Shown here: piece by piece, positions 33,731-43,947 of the stretch
How the letters are laid out: each line of letters opens with the position of its first letter
Numbering within the stretch: position 1 is the first letter of the stretch
Origin: Gemmatimonadota bacterium
Lineage (GTDB): Bacteria; JAAXHH01
Direction of reading: 5' to 3'
Length of the DNA stretch: 53,827 nt
Assembly (NCBI GenBank): GCA_026705925.1
Contig: JAPOZT010000005.1
Span: forward strand, 1 to 53,827
The notes under the pieces: model-generated
What the model saw: only the letters and a program-made list of their open reading frames with translations
What the model was told of the DNA's origin: nothing
The model's database searches: none
Translations under genes and position numbers: made by a program

Positions 33731-36334
33731 ATGAGAACGGATAAACTGACGCAGAAATCGATGGCGGCGATCCAGGTTTCCCAGGAGATCGCCCGCGGCC
33801 GCAACCACAACCGGTTGGAGCCCGCGCACCTGGCTCTGGCCTTGCTCGAGCAAGAGGAAAGCCTGGCGGCCATCCTGCTGGAAAGGGCGGGAACGGATCC
33901 GGTCCGGCTCCGGGAAGGGCTGGAAGCAGCTCTTGAAAAGCTGCCCAGGGTTACCGGCGACGGCGCATCGCTTTATGCCTCCAGCGCCTTTCAGCGAGTC
34001 ATGGACCGAGCGCTGAAGGAGGCGCAGAAACTGAAAGACGAGTACATCAGCGTGGAGCATCTGCTCCTGGCCCTGCTGGATGACGGCGGGGAGGTCCATC
34101 GCGTCATGAAGGAAGCCGGCGTTCGACGCGAGGGGATCATGGAAGCCATGAAGGAAGTCCGGGGGAGCCAGCGCGTCACGAGTCAGACGCCGGAGTCCGG
34201 CTACCAGGCCCTGGAGAAGTTCAGCAGGGACCTGACCGACCTGGCCCGGGAGGGCGGACTCGATCCGGTCATCGGGCGGGACGAGGAAATCCGGCGGGTG
34301 ATCAAGGTGCTTTCCCGGCGGACCAAAAACAATCCCGTGCTCATCGGCGAACCCGGCGTGGGGAAGACGGCCATCGTGGAAGGACTGGCCCAGAAGATCG
34401 TGGCCGAGGACGTCCCGGAATCCCTCAAAGGACGCAAGGTGATCAGCCTCGACATGGGCGCCATGCTGGCCGGGGCCAAGTTCCGTGGCGAATTCGAGGA
34501 GCGTTTCAAGGCCGTGCTGAAGGAAGTGGAGCACGCCGCGGGTGACATCGTGCTGTTCATCGACGAGTTGCACACCATCGTCGGCGCGGGCGCCGCGGAA
34601 GGCGCCGTGGACGCGTCCAACATGCTCAAGCCGGCGCTGGCGCGGGGGACCCTGCGCTGCGTGGGCGCGACGACGCTGGACGAATACCGCAAGCATATCG
34701 AGAAAGACGCCGCCCTGGAAAGGCGGTTCGCGCCCGTTTATGTCGGCGAGCCTTCCATCGAGGACACCGTGTCCATCCTGCGCGGACTCAAGGAACGCTA
34801 CGAGATCCACCACGGCATACGTATCCGGGACGGCGCCCTGGTCACGGCGGCGACCCTGGCGGAGCGGTACATCAGCGACCGGTTCATGCCGGACAAGGCC
34901 ATCGACCTGATCGATGAAGCCGCGGCGAACCTGCGCATGGAGATAGACAGCATGCCGGCCGAACTCGACGACCTCGATAAGCAGATCCGCCAGCTCGAAA
35001 TCGAGCGGGAAGCCGTAAAGCGCGAGAACGACGCGGAGGAACGCCTCAAGCCCGTGGAAAGCCGGCTGGCCGACCTCGCGGCGCAGCGCAGCGTCCTGCG
35101 GGCCCACTGGCTCGCCGAGAAGGAACTGGTAAAGACGATCCAGGAGATCAAGGAACAGACCGAGCAACTGAAAATCGAAGCGGTCCGGGCGCAGCGCATC
35201 GGCGACTACGAGCGCGTGGCCCGCATCCAGTACGGCGAGCAATTGGAGCTCGACGGCCGGCTCGAGGAAAAGAACCGGGCCCTCGCCGAACTCCAGCGTG
35301 ACCGCCGGATGCTCAAAGAGGAAGTGGACGAGGAGGACATCGCCCAGGTCGTCTCGAAGTGGACGGACATCCCGGTGAGCCGCCTGGTCGAGGGCGAAGT
35401 CGAGAAACTGGTCCAGATGGAATCCCGGCTGCACCGCCAGGTGGTGGGCCAGGATGAAGCGATCGTCGCCGTATCCAATGCCGTCCGGCGGAACCGCGCC
35501 GGATTGGGCGACGGCAACCGGCCCATCGGTTCCTTTATGTTTCTCGGCCCCACGGGTGTGGGCAAGACCGAGCTGGCCCGGGCCCTGGGCGAGTTTCTCT
35601 TCGACGACCGGAACGCCATGGTGCGCGTGGACATGTCCGAGTACATGGAGCGGCATGCCGTCGCCCGGCTCATCGGCGCGCCTCCGGGTTACGTGGGCTA
35701 CGAGGAAGGCGGGCAGCTCACGGAAGCCGTGCGTCGCCGGCCCTACCAGATCGTATTGCTGGACGAAATCGAAAAGGCGCACCCGGACGCGTTTAACATC
35801 CTGCTGCAGGTCCTCGACGACGGGCGGCTCACGGACGGCCAGGGCCGCACCGTGGACTTCCGGAACACCGTGATCATCATGACCTCCAATATCGGGACAG
35901 AGCATATCGGCGGTCAGGACGCGTCCCAGGACGAGCAGGTGCGAGCGGACGTGATGCGCGCGGTGCGGGCCTACTTCCGCCCCGAGTTCGTCAACCGGCT
36001 GGAGGAAATCATCATCTTCCATCCCCTCGACCGGGACCATATCCGGGACATCGTCCGAATCCAGTTGCGGGAACTGCAGAAACGGCTCTCGAAACAGGCC
36101 GGGTTGACGCTGGAACTGGCTCCCAAGGCCGAGGCGCTCCTCGCGGAAGAGGGATACGAACCCCAATACGGGGCGCGGCCCCTCAAGCGGGTCATTCGCA
36201 AGTTCGTCGAGAACCCGCTGTCCATGGCGCTGATCGAGGGCAGGTTCCGGGAAGGCGACGCGATCCGCGTCATACGCGAAGGCGACCACCTGGACTTTGT
36301 CCGGCAGGAGGCGTCCGGGTCCGAGGCCGCGTGA
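33731..36334 (+). CDS. clpB: ATP-dependent chaperone ClpB
   Basis: An 867-residue disaggregase acting with DnaK on protein aggregates. Order: two N-terminal Clp repeats (about 1-145), first AAA+ domain with Walker A GEPGVGKT (K212) and Walker [10 protein letters not shown], the coiled-coil middle domain (about 405-530) that distinguishes ClpB from ClpA/ClpC, second AAA+ domain with [11 protein letters not shown] (K612) and [11 protein letters not shown], and the C-terminal D2-small domain. Lysine positions agree with E. coli ClpB. The ATG at 33731 has GAGGAGGG five bases upstream; the frame open to 33686 would add 15 residues. A tandem operator-like repeat lies about 200 bases upstream. Confidence 0.96.
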   Translation: MRTDKLTQKSMAAIQVSQEIARGRNHNRLEPAHLALALLEQEESLAAILLERAGTDPVRLREGLEAALEKLPRVTGDGASLYASSAFQRVMDRALKEAQKLKDEYISVEHLLLALLDDGGEVHRVMKEAGVRREGIMEAMKEVRGSQRVTSQTPESGYQALEKFSRDLTDLAREGGLDPVIGRDEEIRRVIKVLSRRTKNNPVLIGEPGVGKTAIVEGLAQKIVAEDVPESLKGRKVISLDMGAMLAGAKFRGEFEERFKAVLKEVEHAAGDIVLFIDELHTIVGAGAAEGAVDASNMLKPALARGTLRCVGATTLDEYRKHIEKDAALERRFAPVYVGEPSIEDTVSILRGLKERYEIHHGIRIRDGALVTAATLAERYISDRFMPDKAIDLIDEAAANLRMEIDSMPAELDDLDKQIRQLEIEREAVKRENDAEERLKPVESRLADLAAQRSVLRAHWLAEKELVKTIQEIKEQTEQLKIEAVRAQRIGDYERVARIQYGEQLELDGRLEEKNRALAELQRDRRMLKEEVDEEDIAQVVSKWTDIPVSRLVEGEVEKLVQMESRLHRQVVGQDEAIVAVSNAVRRNRAGLGDGNRPIGSFMFLGPTGVGKTELARALGEFLFDDRNAMVRVDMSEYMERHAVARLIGAPPGYVGYEEGGQLTEAVRRRPYQIVLLDEIEKAHPDAFNILLQVLDDGRLTDGQGRTVDFRNTVIIMTSNIGTEHIGGQDASQDEQVRADVMRAVRAYFRPEFVNRLEEIIIFHPLDRDHIRDIVRIQLRELQKRLSKQAGLTLELAPKAEALLAEEGYEPQYGARPLKRVIRKFVENPLSMALIEGRFREGDAIRVIREGDHLDFVRQEASGSEAA

Positions 36335-36503
36335 CGCCGGGCCCGGGGACACGGGCGGCCGCATGAGCGAAGGCCCCGTAATCAGCTTCGCCCCGCATAC
36401 ACGCACATACAATTGAATTGACTGCGTTTTCCGGAATGCCCATCTTGATCTGAAACCGATCGATGTATGCGGTATCACACACGCAGACTGACCGGAGTCC
36501 GCC

Positions 36504-37037
36504 ATGCGACAGGCGCACCTGCTTCTGTTATGTGGATTGCTGGCAGCCACGGCCTGTGACGATGCGGGTCCCACCAAACCCGTGTTGCCGGCAATCGAGC
36601 GGGAAGCACAGCGGGTAACGTCAGCACTGGAGAACCGGTCATTCCGCCGGTTCCATCCATCCCGCGACGCCCCGGAGAGAAGGGCCGTCATTATCGACTT
36701 TTTCGCTAGTGAGGATCAGGCAATCGGCCTGTGGGCGCAATATGGCCTGAACGACACCGCACTCGTCGAATGGGAGGTCAGCGCGGGGGACTACAGCGTC
36801 GAAAAATCCGGATCGGTGTATACGCTCGTACCGATTAAACCCTCCTCCTCCAGAAGCCTCCCTGAGCCTTGTGAAGACTGCATTCCGGTATCCGGTCTGT
36901 CGATATCCGTGAGAAATCTGTTCAACGGTGGGAATATCCAGTTCAAGCTGAACAATGCCGGCAACCGGTTACCCTTGCCATTTCCGGTATTTAGTGAATG
37001 GTCCGCGTGGTCAGAGGACGAGTATTTCGATGGATAG
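36504..37037 (+). CDS. Hypothetical lipoprotein
   Basis: A 177-residue protein with a signal peptide ending in LAATAC, followed directly by DD, which resembles a lipobox with possible inner-membrane-retention aspartates (an E. coli rule, so only suggestive here). The mature part has no family I recognise; two cysteines in PCEDCIP could form a disulfide or bind a metal. GGAG precedes the ATG. It lies between clpB and the P1 peptidase and is separated from both by non-coding DNA. Confidence 0.68.
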   Translation: MRQAHLLLLCGLLAATACDDAGPTKPVLPAIEREAQRVTSALENRSFRRFHPSRDAPERRAVIIDFFASEDQAIGLWAQYGLNDTALVEWEVSAGDYSVEKSGSVYTLVPIKPSSSRSLPEPCEDCIPVSGLSISVRNLFNGGNIQFKLNNAGNRLPLPFPVFSEWSAWSEDEYFDG

Positions 37038-37074
37038 CGGGCATGACTGAAGGTTGTCTTACGATCGGTATAAA

Positions 37075-38199
37075 ATGAACAGACGATCCTTCCTGCGAAA
37101 ATCCACCGGGGTGACCGGTGCCAGCCTCCTGGCGGGACTGGGCACCTGGCACGAGTCCGCCGTCGGCCAGACGAACGATCCCTTCGGCCAGACGAAGGGC
37201 CCCTACGGACCGTCCGGATCCATCACCGACGTCGAGGGGATCAAGGCCGGGCACTTCACCGACCCGCGGCGTCCGACGGGCTGCACGGTGATCATGGCGG
37301 AAGATGGCGCCGTGGGTGGGGTGGACGTGCGTGGCGGCGCTCCAGGCACCCGGGAGACCGACCTGCTCGATCCCGTGAACATGGTGCAGCGGGTCCACGC
37401 CATCGTCCTCTCAGGCGGCAGCGCCTTCGGCCTGGACACCGCCACGGGCGTTATGCGCTATCTCGAGGAACGATCCATCGGCTTCGACGTGCGCATCGCC
37501 CGGGTCCCGATCGTCCCCGCCGCCATTCTCTTCGATCTCGGCATCGGCGGCAAGCCTGAGATCCGCCCCGACGCGGAAGCCGGCTACCAAGCCTGCCAGG
37601 CCGCGACATCGGATCCGGTCCCCGAGGGCAGCATCGGCGCGGGCGCCGGCGCCACGGTGGGCAAGATGTCCGTCGGCGCATCGGGTACCCGCACGGCCAT
37701 GAAGGGCGGCATCGGCAACGCCTGCTTCACCACGCCCGACGGACTCAGGGTCGGCGCCATCGTTGCGGTGAACGCCGTGGGTGACGTGTACGATCCGGAT
37801 ACGGGCCGCGTGCTCGCCGGCGCCAGGATGCCCGATGGGTCCGGTTTCGTCCACGTGGCTCGGCGGATTCGCGAGACCGGGTCGCTTCGCCTGGAAGCGC
37901 CGCCCGGGAATACGACCATCGGCGTCATCGTGACCAATGCCGGACTGACCAAGACCCAGGCCAGCCGTATCGCCCAGGTCGGGCACGACGGGCTGGCCCG
38001 CGCCATCAACCCGGCCCACCTGCAGGCGGACGGAGACACCCTCTTCACCATGGCCACCGGGACCTGGGCGGGCAGCGTGAACCTGTCCCTGCTGTCCATC
38101 CTTGCGGCGGAAGCCGTCACGCGGGCCATCATCCGCGCCGTCGTCACGGCCGAAGGCCTCCCCGGGTATCCCTCCTATTCGGACCTGAACGCGGGATGA
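37075..38199 (+). CDS. Tat-exported P1-family aminopeptidase (DmpA/BapA-like)
   Basis: A 374-residue Ntn-hydrolase of peptidase family S58/P1. The N-terminus MNRRSFLRKS is a twin-arginine signal, so the enzyme is probably periplasmic. The family segments are clear: GSIGAGAGATVGK, and GNTTIGVIVTNAGL with N279-T280, the position where DmpA/BapA-type proenzymes cut themselves so that the new N-terminal residue (threonine here) becomes the nucleophile. Members release N-terminal residues from peptides, some with D- or beta-amino acids. It lies upstream of an SSF symporter gene on the same strand. Confidence 0.85.
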   Translation: MNRRSFLRKSTGVTGASLLAGLGTWHESAVGQTNDPFGQTKGPYGPSGSITDVEGIKAGHFTDPRRPTGCTVIMAEDGAVGGVDVRGGAPGTRETDLLDPVNMVQRVHAIVLSGGSAFGLDTATGVMRYLEERSIGFDVRIARVPIVPAAILFDLGIGGKPEIRPDAEAGYQACQAATSDPVPEGSIGAGAGATVGKMSVGASGTRTAMKGGIGNACFTTPDGLRVGAIVAVNAVGDVYDPDTGRVLAGARMPDGSGFVHVARRIRETGSLRLEAPPGNTTIGVIVTNAGLTKTQASRIAQVGHDGLARAINPAHLQADGDTLFTMATGTWAGSVNLSLLSILAAEAVTRAIIRAVVTAEGLPGYPSYSDLNAG

Positions 38200-38222
38200 C
38201 GGGAAGCGCGCACTGAAGCTCT

Positions 38223-39617
38223 ATGTCCCCCTACGTAACCGCCCTCCTCGTTTATTCCCTTTTCCTCATGCTGATCGGCTGGTGGACGTCGCGGTCGGTT
38301 CGCCGAGCCGAGGACTTCTTCGTGGCCGGCCGGAGGCTTTCTCCCGCGCTGCTGTTCGGCACGCTGCTGGCCGCCAACCTGGGCGCCGGATCCACCGTGG
38401 GCGCCACGGGCCTCGGGTACACGCACGGGTTTTCCGCGTGGTGGTGGGTCGGGTCCGCGGGGATCGGGAGCCTCATCCTGGGCCTGACCGTGGGGCCTCG
38501 CATGTGGCGCGTGGCCAAGGAACGGAACCTGTACACGGTCGGGGATTACCTCGAGCACCGGTACAGCCGCGGCGTCCGGGGCCTCATCGCCATCTTGCTG
38601 TGGTTCGGTTCCCTGGCGATCCTCGCCGGTCAACTTATTCCACTGGCGTGGATCCTCAATCTCGTGCTGGGCATCCCGAAGTACGTCGCCTGCCTGGCCG
38701 GCGGCGCCGTGGTGGTCGTGTACTTCACCTTCGGGGGACTGACGTCCACCGCCCGGGTCAACATGGTCCAGCTGGTGGTCAAACTCTCCGGCTTCATCCT
38801 GGCCTTTCTGTTGATCGTTTCGGGGGCCGGTCTCCTGTCCGGCGCGGGCGGGGCGCCGACCGGTTTCGAGAATTGGTTCGGAGACGATCCTTCCCGCATC
38901 TGGGGTTACTTCATCGTCCTGGTGCCCGCGTTTATCATCTCGCCGGGTCTTTTGCAGAAAATCTACGGCGCCAGGGACGCCCGGGCGGTCCGGCAGGGCG
39001 TCTGTACGAACGCGGTCGCCCTGATGCTGTTTGCCTTCATCCCCGCGCTCCTCGGCATGGCGGCCTTCCACGCCTTCCCGTCCCTGGATTCCCCGGACCT
39101 GGCGCTGCCCCGCCTGCTCATGGATGCCCTGCCCTTCTGGATCGGCGGACTGACGCTGGCCGCCGTGTTCTCCGCCGAGATCAGTTCCGCGGACGCCGTG
39201 CTCTTCATGCTGACGACTTCCCTGAGCCGCGACCTGTACCAGACTTATATCGAACCCGGCGCTTCCGAGCAGCAGATGCTGGCCGTCAGCAGGATCACGG
39301 CCGTGGTCGCGGGGCTCGCCGGCGTGGTCCTGGCGGCCGTGCTGCCGGACGTCATCACCGCGCTGACCATCTTCTACAGCATTCTGTCCGTGGCGCTCTT
39401 CGTACCCCTGATCGCGGGATTGTACTCCTCCCGGCCGAACGCGAACGGCGCCCTGGCGACCATCGCCGGGTCCGTCCTGGTGATGATCCTCGTGCATCTG
39501 TGGTCGAACGGCGGCGGATTGGCCGGCATATCCCCGGCGACCTGGGGCATTGCAACGGCCGTGATCATCATGGCGCTGCACATGTTGTCCCGGCGCGGGA
39601 CGGAAACTGCGGGGTGA
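38223..39617 (+). CDS. Sodium:solute symporter (SSF family)
   Basis: A 464-residue inner-membrane protein with about 13 hydrophobic segments. The N-terminal pattern RRAEDFFVAGRRLSPAL followed by a long Gly/Ala-rich TM2-TM3 (GTLLAANLGAGSTVGATG) is typical of SSF transporters, and the conserved sodium-site segment near TM8 (FSAEISSADAVLFMLTTSLSRD) is present. The family moves sugars, amino acids, carboxylates or urea with sodium. Its place between an exported peptidase and lyase and dehydrogenase genes suggests import of a small acid or amino acid released outside the cytoplasm. Confidence 0.88.
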   Translation: MSPYVTALLVYSLFLMLIGWWTSRSVRRAEDFFVAGRRLSPALLFGTLLAANLGAGSTVGATGLGYTHGFSAWWWVGSAGIGSLILGLTVGPRMWRVAKERNLYTVGDYLEHRYSRGVRGLIAILLWFGSLAILAGQLIPLAWILNLVLGIPKYVACLAGGAVVVVYFTFGGLTSTARVNMVQLVVKLSGFILAFLLIVSGAGLLSGAGGAPTGFENWFGDDPSRIWGYFIVLVPAFIISPGLLQKIYGARDARAVRQGVCTNAVALMLFAFIPALLGMAAFHAFPSLDSPDLALPRLLMDALPFWIGGLTLAAVFSAEISSADAVLFMLTTSLSRDLYQTYIEPGASEQQMLAVSRITAVVAGLAGVVLAAVLPDVITALTIFYSILSVALFVPLIAGLYSSRPNANGALATIAGSVLVMILVHLWSNGGGLAGISPATWGIATAVIIMALHMLSRRGTETAG

Positions 39618-39706
39618 CGTCGGTATCGACCAGGCAGCGTGCAAAGACGCAGATCTGAATCAGTCTGAAAATCAACATCAACTTGAACCCAACGAAGGAG
39701 GAAGAC

Positions 39707-40597
39707 ATGCTCAACGACCTGAGGGGCGTAATCCCACCGGCGACCACACCCTTCTCCCGGGACGGCGCCGTGGATCTCGGGGCCATGAAAGAACAGGTCA
39801 ACTGGCTGATCGACCAGGGGGCGCACGGTATCGCCGTGGGCGGAAGCACCGGTGAGGGCCATACGATCGACGTCGATGAGTTCCGCGGGCTCGTGGACAC
39901 GGCCCTGGACGCGGCGGCGGGACGCGTGCCGATCGTCGCCGGCATCATCGTCGACAGCACCCGCGATGCGGTCCGAAGGGGGCAGGCCATCGCCGACCTC
40001 GACGTGGCTGCACTCCAGGTGACCCCGGTCCACTACCTCTTCCGTCCGGACGACGATGCCATGCAGGAGCATTTCAGAGTGATGGGCGAGGAAGTGGACC
40101 ATCCCATCATCATCTACAACGTGGTGCCCTGGAGCTACCTTTCGCCGGAGCTGCTCTGCCGGATCATGGACCAGGTGCCCGGCGTGGTCGGCGTCAAGCA
40201 GAGCGCCGGCGACCTGAAGCTTTTCGCCGACCTGATGATCATGGCCGACCCCGAACACCTGCTCTTCTGCGCCGTGGACGCCCTGATGTATTCGGCTTAC
40301 ACCCTGGGCGCACGCGGTTCGATCGCGGCCATATTGACGGCGGCGCCCCGGGTCTCGGTGGATGTATGGGACGCGGTACAGGCGGGCGATCACGCGCGGG
40401 CCCTCGACTTGCACCGAAAACTGCTGCGTCTCTGGAATGCCATGGCAGGGACGAACCTGCCGGCCTGTACCAAGTATGCCCAGACCTTGCAGGGCTGTCC
40501 CGGCAGATTCCCCCGCGCCCCCATGCAGGATGCGACCGACGAGCAGAAGCGGAGCATCGAGGAAGGACTCGCGCTCCTGGGCGCGCTGGACGGATAA
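39707..40597 (+). CDS. DHDPS/N-acetylneuraminate-lyase family protein
   Basis: A 296-residue TIM-barrel aldolase/lyase of the DapA family. The Schiff-base lysine is K164 (GVVGVKQSAGD), the catalytic tyrosine Y137 (IIIYNVVPW), and GGSTGEGH is the usual substrate-binding loop. The family contains dihydrodipicolinate synthase, sialate lyase, KDG aldolase and pyrroline-hydroxycarboxylate deaminase; without the DapA-specific arginine being confirmed, the reaction stays open. AAGGAGG lies six bases before the ATG at 39707. It is followed by an Ldh2-family dehydrogenase, a combination seen in hydroxyproline or sugar-acid catabolism. Confidence 0.86.
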   Translation: MLNDLRGVIPPATTPFSRDGAVDLGAMKEQVNWLIDQGAHGIAVGGSTGEGHTIDVDEFRGLVDTALDAAAGRVPIVAGIIVDSTRDAVRRGQAIADLDVAALQVTPVHYLFRPDDDAMQEHFRVMGEEVDHPIIIYNVVPWSYLSPELLCRIMDQVPGVVGVKQSAGDLKLFADLMIMADPEHLLFCAVDALMYSAYTLGARGSIAAILTAAPRVSVDVWDAVQAGDHARALDLHRKLLRLWNAMAGTNLPACTKYAQTLQGCPGRFPRAPMQDATDEQKRSIEEGLALLGALDG

Positions 40598-40598
40598 C

Positions 40599-41699
40599 AT
40601 GTCCGCTTCGGATAACATGCCCGCTTCGGACCCGTCTCCGATCCGCATCGAACCGGACCGGCTGGTCCGGATCATGGACCGTGTTTTTGAACGACTGGGA
40701 CTTGCAGGCGACGAAAGACGGGTGGTCGTCGAGCGGCTCATGGAGGCCTCGCTCTCCGGCTACCATTCCCACGGCGTCATGCGGATCACCATGTATACGG
40801 AGGGCATCCGTGCGGGCAACATGATCCCCGGTGCGCCGCTGGACATCCTGGGTGAAACCGTTTCCACCGTGCACCTGGACGCCAACATGGGCATGGGCCC
40901 CTGGACGGCCACCGAGGCCATGAAACTTGCGGTCGGCAAGGCCGCGGCGACGGGTGTCGGCTGCGCGAGCGTCGTGAACGCCAACGACATCGCCCGGCTG
41001 GGGGGATACGTGGAACAGCCGGCGAAAGAGGGTTACATCGCGCTGCTCATGACCAACGACGCCGGGGGCAATCCCTGTGTGGCGCCGTGGGGCGCGACCT
41101 CGCCCCTGATGAGCACCAATCCAATGGCCGTCGGTATTCCCCGGGAAAGCGGCGACCCGGTACTCATCGACATCTCCACGGGCGTCACGTCCGAGGGCGG
41201 ATTGAAGATGCTGCGCAACAAGGGCCAGGCGGTGCCCGACGGCTGGCTCATCGACGGCGACGGGCGGGCCACGACGGATGCAGAGGCCTATTTCGCAACA
41301 CCCAGACGGGCGGCGATCCTGCCGTTGGGCAGCCTGATTGCGGGGCACAAGGGCTTTGCGCTGAGCATACTGGTCGACGTGTTGACCGGCGGCCTGAGCG
41401 GCGCGGGCTGCAGCGGCCGGTCCCCGGAGGATCTCGACCAGAACGCCCTGTTCGTCCTCGTCATCGATCCGGAGAAGTTCGTTTCAAGGGCCGCCTTCTC
41501 CGCGGAAGTGGACCGGCTCGTGGAAAGCATCAAAGGCGCGCGCAAGGCGCCCGGCGTGGATGAAATCCGGGTGCCCGGCGAAGGCGCGCGTCGCAAGCGG
41601 GAGCGGCAACTGAAGCAGGGCATCGAAGTCGATCCGCCCGTCTGGTCCGCCATACAGGACATCCTGGACGAACTGGGCATCGGGCGAGACAACGTGTAG
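40599..41699 (+). CDS. Malate/L-lactate dehydrogenase (Ldh2) family oxidoreductase
   Basis: A 366-residue NAD(P)-dependent dehydrogenase of the malate/L-lactate/sulfolactate dehydrogenase (Ldh_2) family, which also includes Delta1-piperideine-2-carboxylate reductases. Family segments seen are SGYHSHGVMR near the start (active-site histidine), the N-rich STNPMAVGIP loop and GHKGFALSILVDVLTGGLSG. It starts one base after the DHDPS stop. The first 12 residues come from an 18-base tandem duplication (MSASDN/MPASD), so the ATG at 40617 is an equally good start. Function with the upstream lyase is likely but substrate is unknown. Confidence 0.85.
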   Translation: MSASDNMPASDPSPIRIEPDRLVRIMDRVFERLGLAGDERRVVVERLMEASLSGYHSHGVMRITMYTEGIRAGNMIPGAPLDILGETVSTVHLDANMGMGPWTATEAMKLAVGKAAATGVGCASVVNANDIARLGGYVEQPAKEGYIALLMTNDAGGNPCVAPWGATSPLMSTNPMAVGIPRESGDPVLIDISTGVTSEGGLKMLRNKGQAVPDGWLIDGDGRATTDAEAYFATPRRAAILPLGSLIAGHKGFALSILVDVLTGGLSGAGCSGRSPEDLDQNALFVLVIDPEKFVSRAAFSAEVDRLVESIKGARKAPGVDEIRVPGEGARRKRERQLKQGIEVDPPVWSAIQDILDELGIGRDNV

Positions 41700-41704
41700 T
41701 CCGG

Positions 41705-43651
41705 TCAGTCACCGCTGTTCGCTACCCGGATACCCAGGTAGCCCGTAATGCCCACGGTCCCGTAGCCCAGGACCTCCTCGTACTTCGCGTCCAGAAGATT
41801 GTCGACCCGTCCGAACAGCTGAATGTTCGGCGTGATCTTCCAGTTGGCGGCGACATTCACGATCCCGTAGCCGTCCAACGTAACCGGTGTCGCTGGCCAG
41901 GTGGAAAAGTCGTTATCCCGCCGTTCCCCCGCGAACCGGTAACTCAGGTTCAGGTCGAACCCCGGCCGTACCCGCTGATCCAGTACGATCCCGCCGCTGT
42001 GCCGCGGCCGCCGCAACAACTGCTCATCCGATTCGTGGTCCCTCGAATTGGTAAAGGTGTAGTAGGCCCGCAGGGATGTTCCCGCGCTCCCCGAATACCG
42101 GCCGGTCAACTCCACGCCCTTGCTCGTTGCCTTGAAGACGTTCTTGTAACTGGATGTTGCACTATCCCATCCGACCATGTTATCGTAGGTATTGTCGAAG
42201 TACGTCACACCGGCCGCAAGACGCTGGTCGGCCGTATACTGTTCGATCCCCGCTTCCCAGCTCTTGCTCGTACCCGCCTGAAGCGTGGAATCACCGAAGG
42301 ATGAGTACAGCTGGAACAGTGAAGGCGCCTTGTAACCCGTACCGTAAGCGCCTTTTATCCTGGTTCCCGTCTCCTTAAAGAACACGTTCGGTGCGAGGTT
42401 ATAGGTGACTTCGGATCCGAACCGGTCGTGGTGATCGACCCGGATGCCCGCGGCGGCGAACAATGCGTCGCCATACTGCAGCATCTCCTGCAGGTATACG
42501 CCTGTCGTCCTCGCTGTCTGACGGTCGAACTTGCTCGAAAACGGCCCTTTTGATTCCGATTCTCCCTGTTCCGACTCGGTTTCGGCCCCGAACACGACGG
42601 TATTCCCCTCGGCCAGTAACAGCGTGTGCTGCCAGTCCACTTTGTGCAACCGGGCGTCGAACGTGGAATTCGCGGCCGTTTCCTGGTTGGCGTCCACCGG
42701 ATTGTCGTCTTCTCTGCTGTGGTCGACCAGGCTGTAGCCCAGGGTCTGCTTCCAGCGTTGCGACCAGAGCTCGAAGGTCGCGGAGGGCCGGACAAACAGA
42801 TGCCTGGATCTGTTTATCCGATTGGGATCGTCTCCATTGGGTCCGGTCCCATTGTCGATATCGGCGCGGCCGTCCGTGTACCGAACGTTGAGATCAACCG
42901 AAGCTCCGGCAGAGGGAGTAGCCCCGAAGCGGACACCCAGCGTGGTATTCCGATAACCATCTTCTTCCATGTTCCCCAGGGCGTTCGCCGAAATACCCCT
43001 CGTGTTGAGGAACGAGCCGTCCATCGCATACGTGTAGTCTACTGTGCCCCCGCTCAATCCCGCCCGGCTTCGAAACGTACCCAGCGCGCCACCCTCGATA
43101 GAGGCGTCTATCTTCGGCGGACCTTCTCCCTTCTTTGTAATGATGTTCACAACGCCCGCGATGGCATCCGATCCGTAGAGCGTGCTCTGGGACCCGTACA
43201 GCACCTCGATCCGTTCTACCTGGTCGACGGTCAGATGCGCCGGAGTGAAGCTGCGTCCGGGAGACATGGGATCGTTTACTTCGACGCCGTCGATCAGAAA
43301 CAGGGTGTAGGCCGATTCGGCGCCGCGAAGGAAAACAGACGCGTTCTTGCCCGGTCCCCCGTTCTGCGCTACGCTCATTCCTCCTATGTCTCGCAACACT
43401 TCAGCGACCGTCGTCTGACCGCTGCGCGCCATGTCTTCCGCGGTGATTATAGCGATCGAACTCGAGACCTGCCGCAGGGGTGTTTCAATCTTGTTGCCTG
43501 TTACCACTACGGTGTCCAGAATGTACCTGGGCGCCTGGTTCGACGTATCCTGTGCATCCTGCGTATCCTGCGCATCCTGGGCGAATCCTGGCATGGCGGA
43601 AAGCAGGATCAAACAGAACACGGATTTAATGGTGCTTCGTAGGTATTTCAT
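41705..43651 (-). CDS. btuB: BtuB-like TonB-dependent corrinoid receptor
   Basis: A 648-residue outer-membrane receptor. A signal peptide (MKYLRSTIKS...GFAQ) is followed by a short AQD/TQD repeat, a TonB-box-like DTVVVTG, a plug domain (about 55-170; GPGKNASVFLRGAES, LYGSDAIAGVVNIITKKG) and a 22-stranded barrel ending in aromatic-rich strands. The gene is preceded by a cobalamin riboswitch, which makes vitamin B12 or a related corrinoid the likely ligand. The ATG at 43651 has AGGAGACC upstream; the open frame to 43705 lacks a site. It converges with the Ldh2-like gene, five bases apart. Confidence 0.9.
   Translation of the reverse strand: MKYLRSTIKSVFCLILLSAMPGFAQDAQDTQDAQDTSNQAPRYILDTVVVTGNKIETPLRQVSSSIAIITAEDMARSGQTTVAEVLRDIGGMSVAQNGGPGKNASVFLRGAESAYTLFLIDGVEVNDPMSPGRSFTPAHLTVDQVERIEVLYGSQSTLYGSDAIAGVVNIITKKGEGPPKIDASIEGGALGTFRSRAGLSGGTVDYTYAMDGSFLNTRGISANALGNMEEDGYRNTTLGVRFGATPSAGASVDLNVRYTDGRADIDNGTGPNGDDPNRINRSRHLFVRPSATFELWSQRWKQTLGYSLVDHSREDDNPVDANQETAANSTFDARLHKVDWQHTLLLAEGNTVVFGAETESEQGESESKGPFSSKFDRQTARTTGVYLQEMLQYGDALFAAAGIRVDHHDRFGSEVTYNLAPNVFFKETGTRIKGAYGTGYKAPSLFQLYSSFGDSTLQAGTSKSWEAGIEQYTADQRLAAGVTYFDNTYDNMVGWDSATSSYKNVFKATSKGVELTGRYSGSAGTSLRAYYTFTNSRDHESDEQLLRRPRHSGGIVLDQRVRPGFDLNLSYRFAGERRDNDFSTWPATPVTLDGYGIVNVAANWKITPNIQLFGRVDNLLDAKYEEVLGYGTVGITGYLGIRVANSGD
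43560..43595 (-). repeat. 9-base tandem repeats in the btuB-like leader
   Basis: Four 9-base units of the type (T/G)(G/C)ATCCTGCG encode the repeated AQD/TQD tripeptides just after the signal peptide. All in frame. Confidence 0.7.
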
Positions 43652-43760
43652 TCTTGGTCTCCTGACCTGGTAAATGGTTCGCGGCTTAGCGATATAGGGA
43701 CTCAAATCCGGACTTTCTGATTACTGGCATCAGACTGTTTTACAAGGTGTCCTCCCATTA

Positions 43761-43798
43761 AACAAAAATCCCCGCACCTGACGATGTCAGATACGGGG
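43761..43798 (-). terminator. Rho-independent terminator of the cobalamin riboswitch
   Basis: On the minus strand the hairpin CCCCGTATCTGAC - ATC - GTCAGGTGCGGGG (43798 to 43770) is followed by ATTTTTGTT. The stem is 13 pairs with one or two mismatches. It lies between the aptamer and btuB, as expected for the expression platform of a transcriptional OFF switch. Confidence 0.8.
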
Positions 43799-43947
43799 AT
43801 GCCGTTTATCATCCTCGGAGCATGGCCCGCGCTATACCACGCCCCCGGGACACTAAGCCGGAGCGTCTACGCCGGATGGCCACGCATTCCATTATCCATG
43901 TACACCGGACGACTTCAGTCCACGGAAGTGCCGATGAAAACTATGGC

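Noticed and set aside
33215..36691. A 1158-residue open frame on the minus strand opposite clpB
   Set aside because: It is a shadow of clpB in GC-rich DNA; the plus strand encodes an unmistakable ClpB, and the antisense product has no family features.
38175..39644. A 489-residue minus-strand frame opposite the SSF symporter
   Set aside because: Composition rich in Gly, Gln, His and Asp is typical of the antisense of membrane proteins; no motifs.
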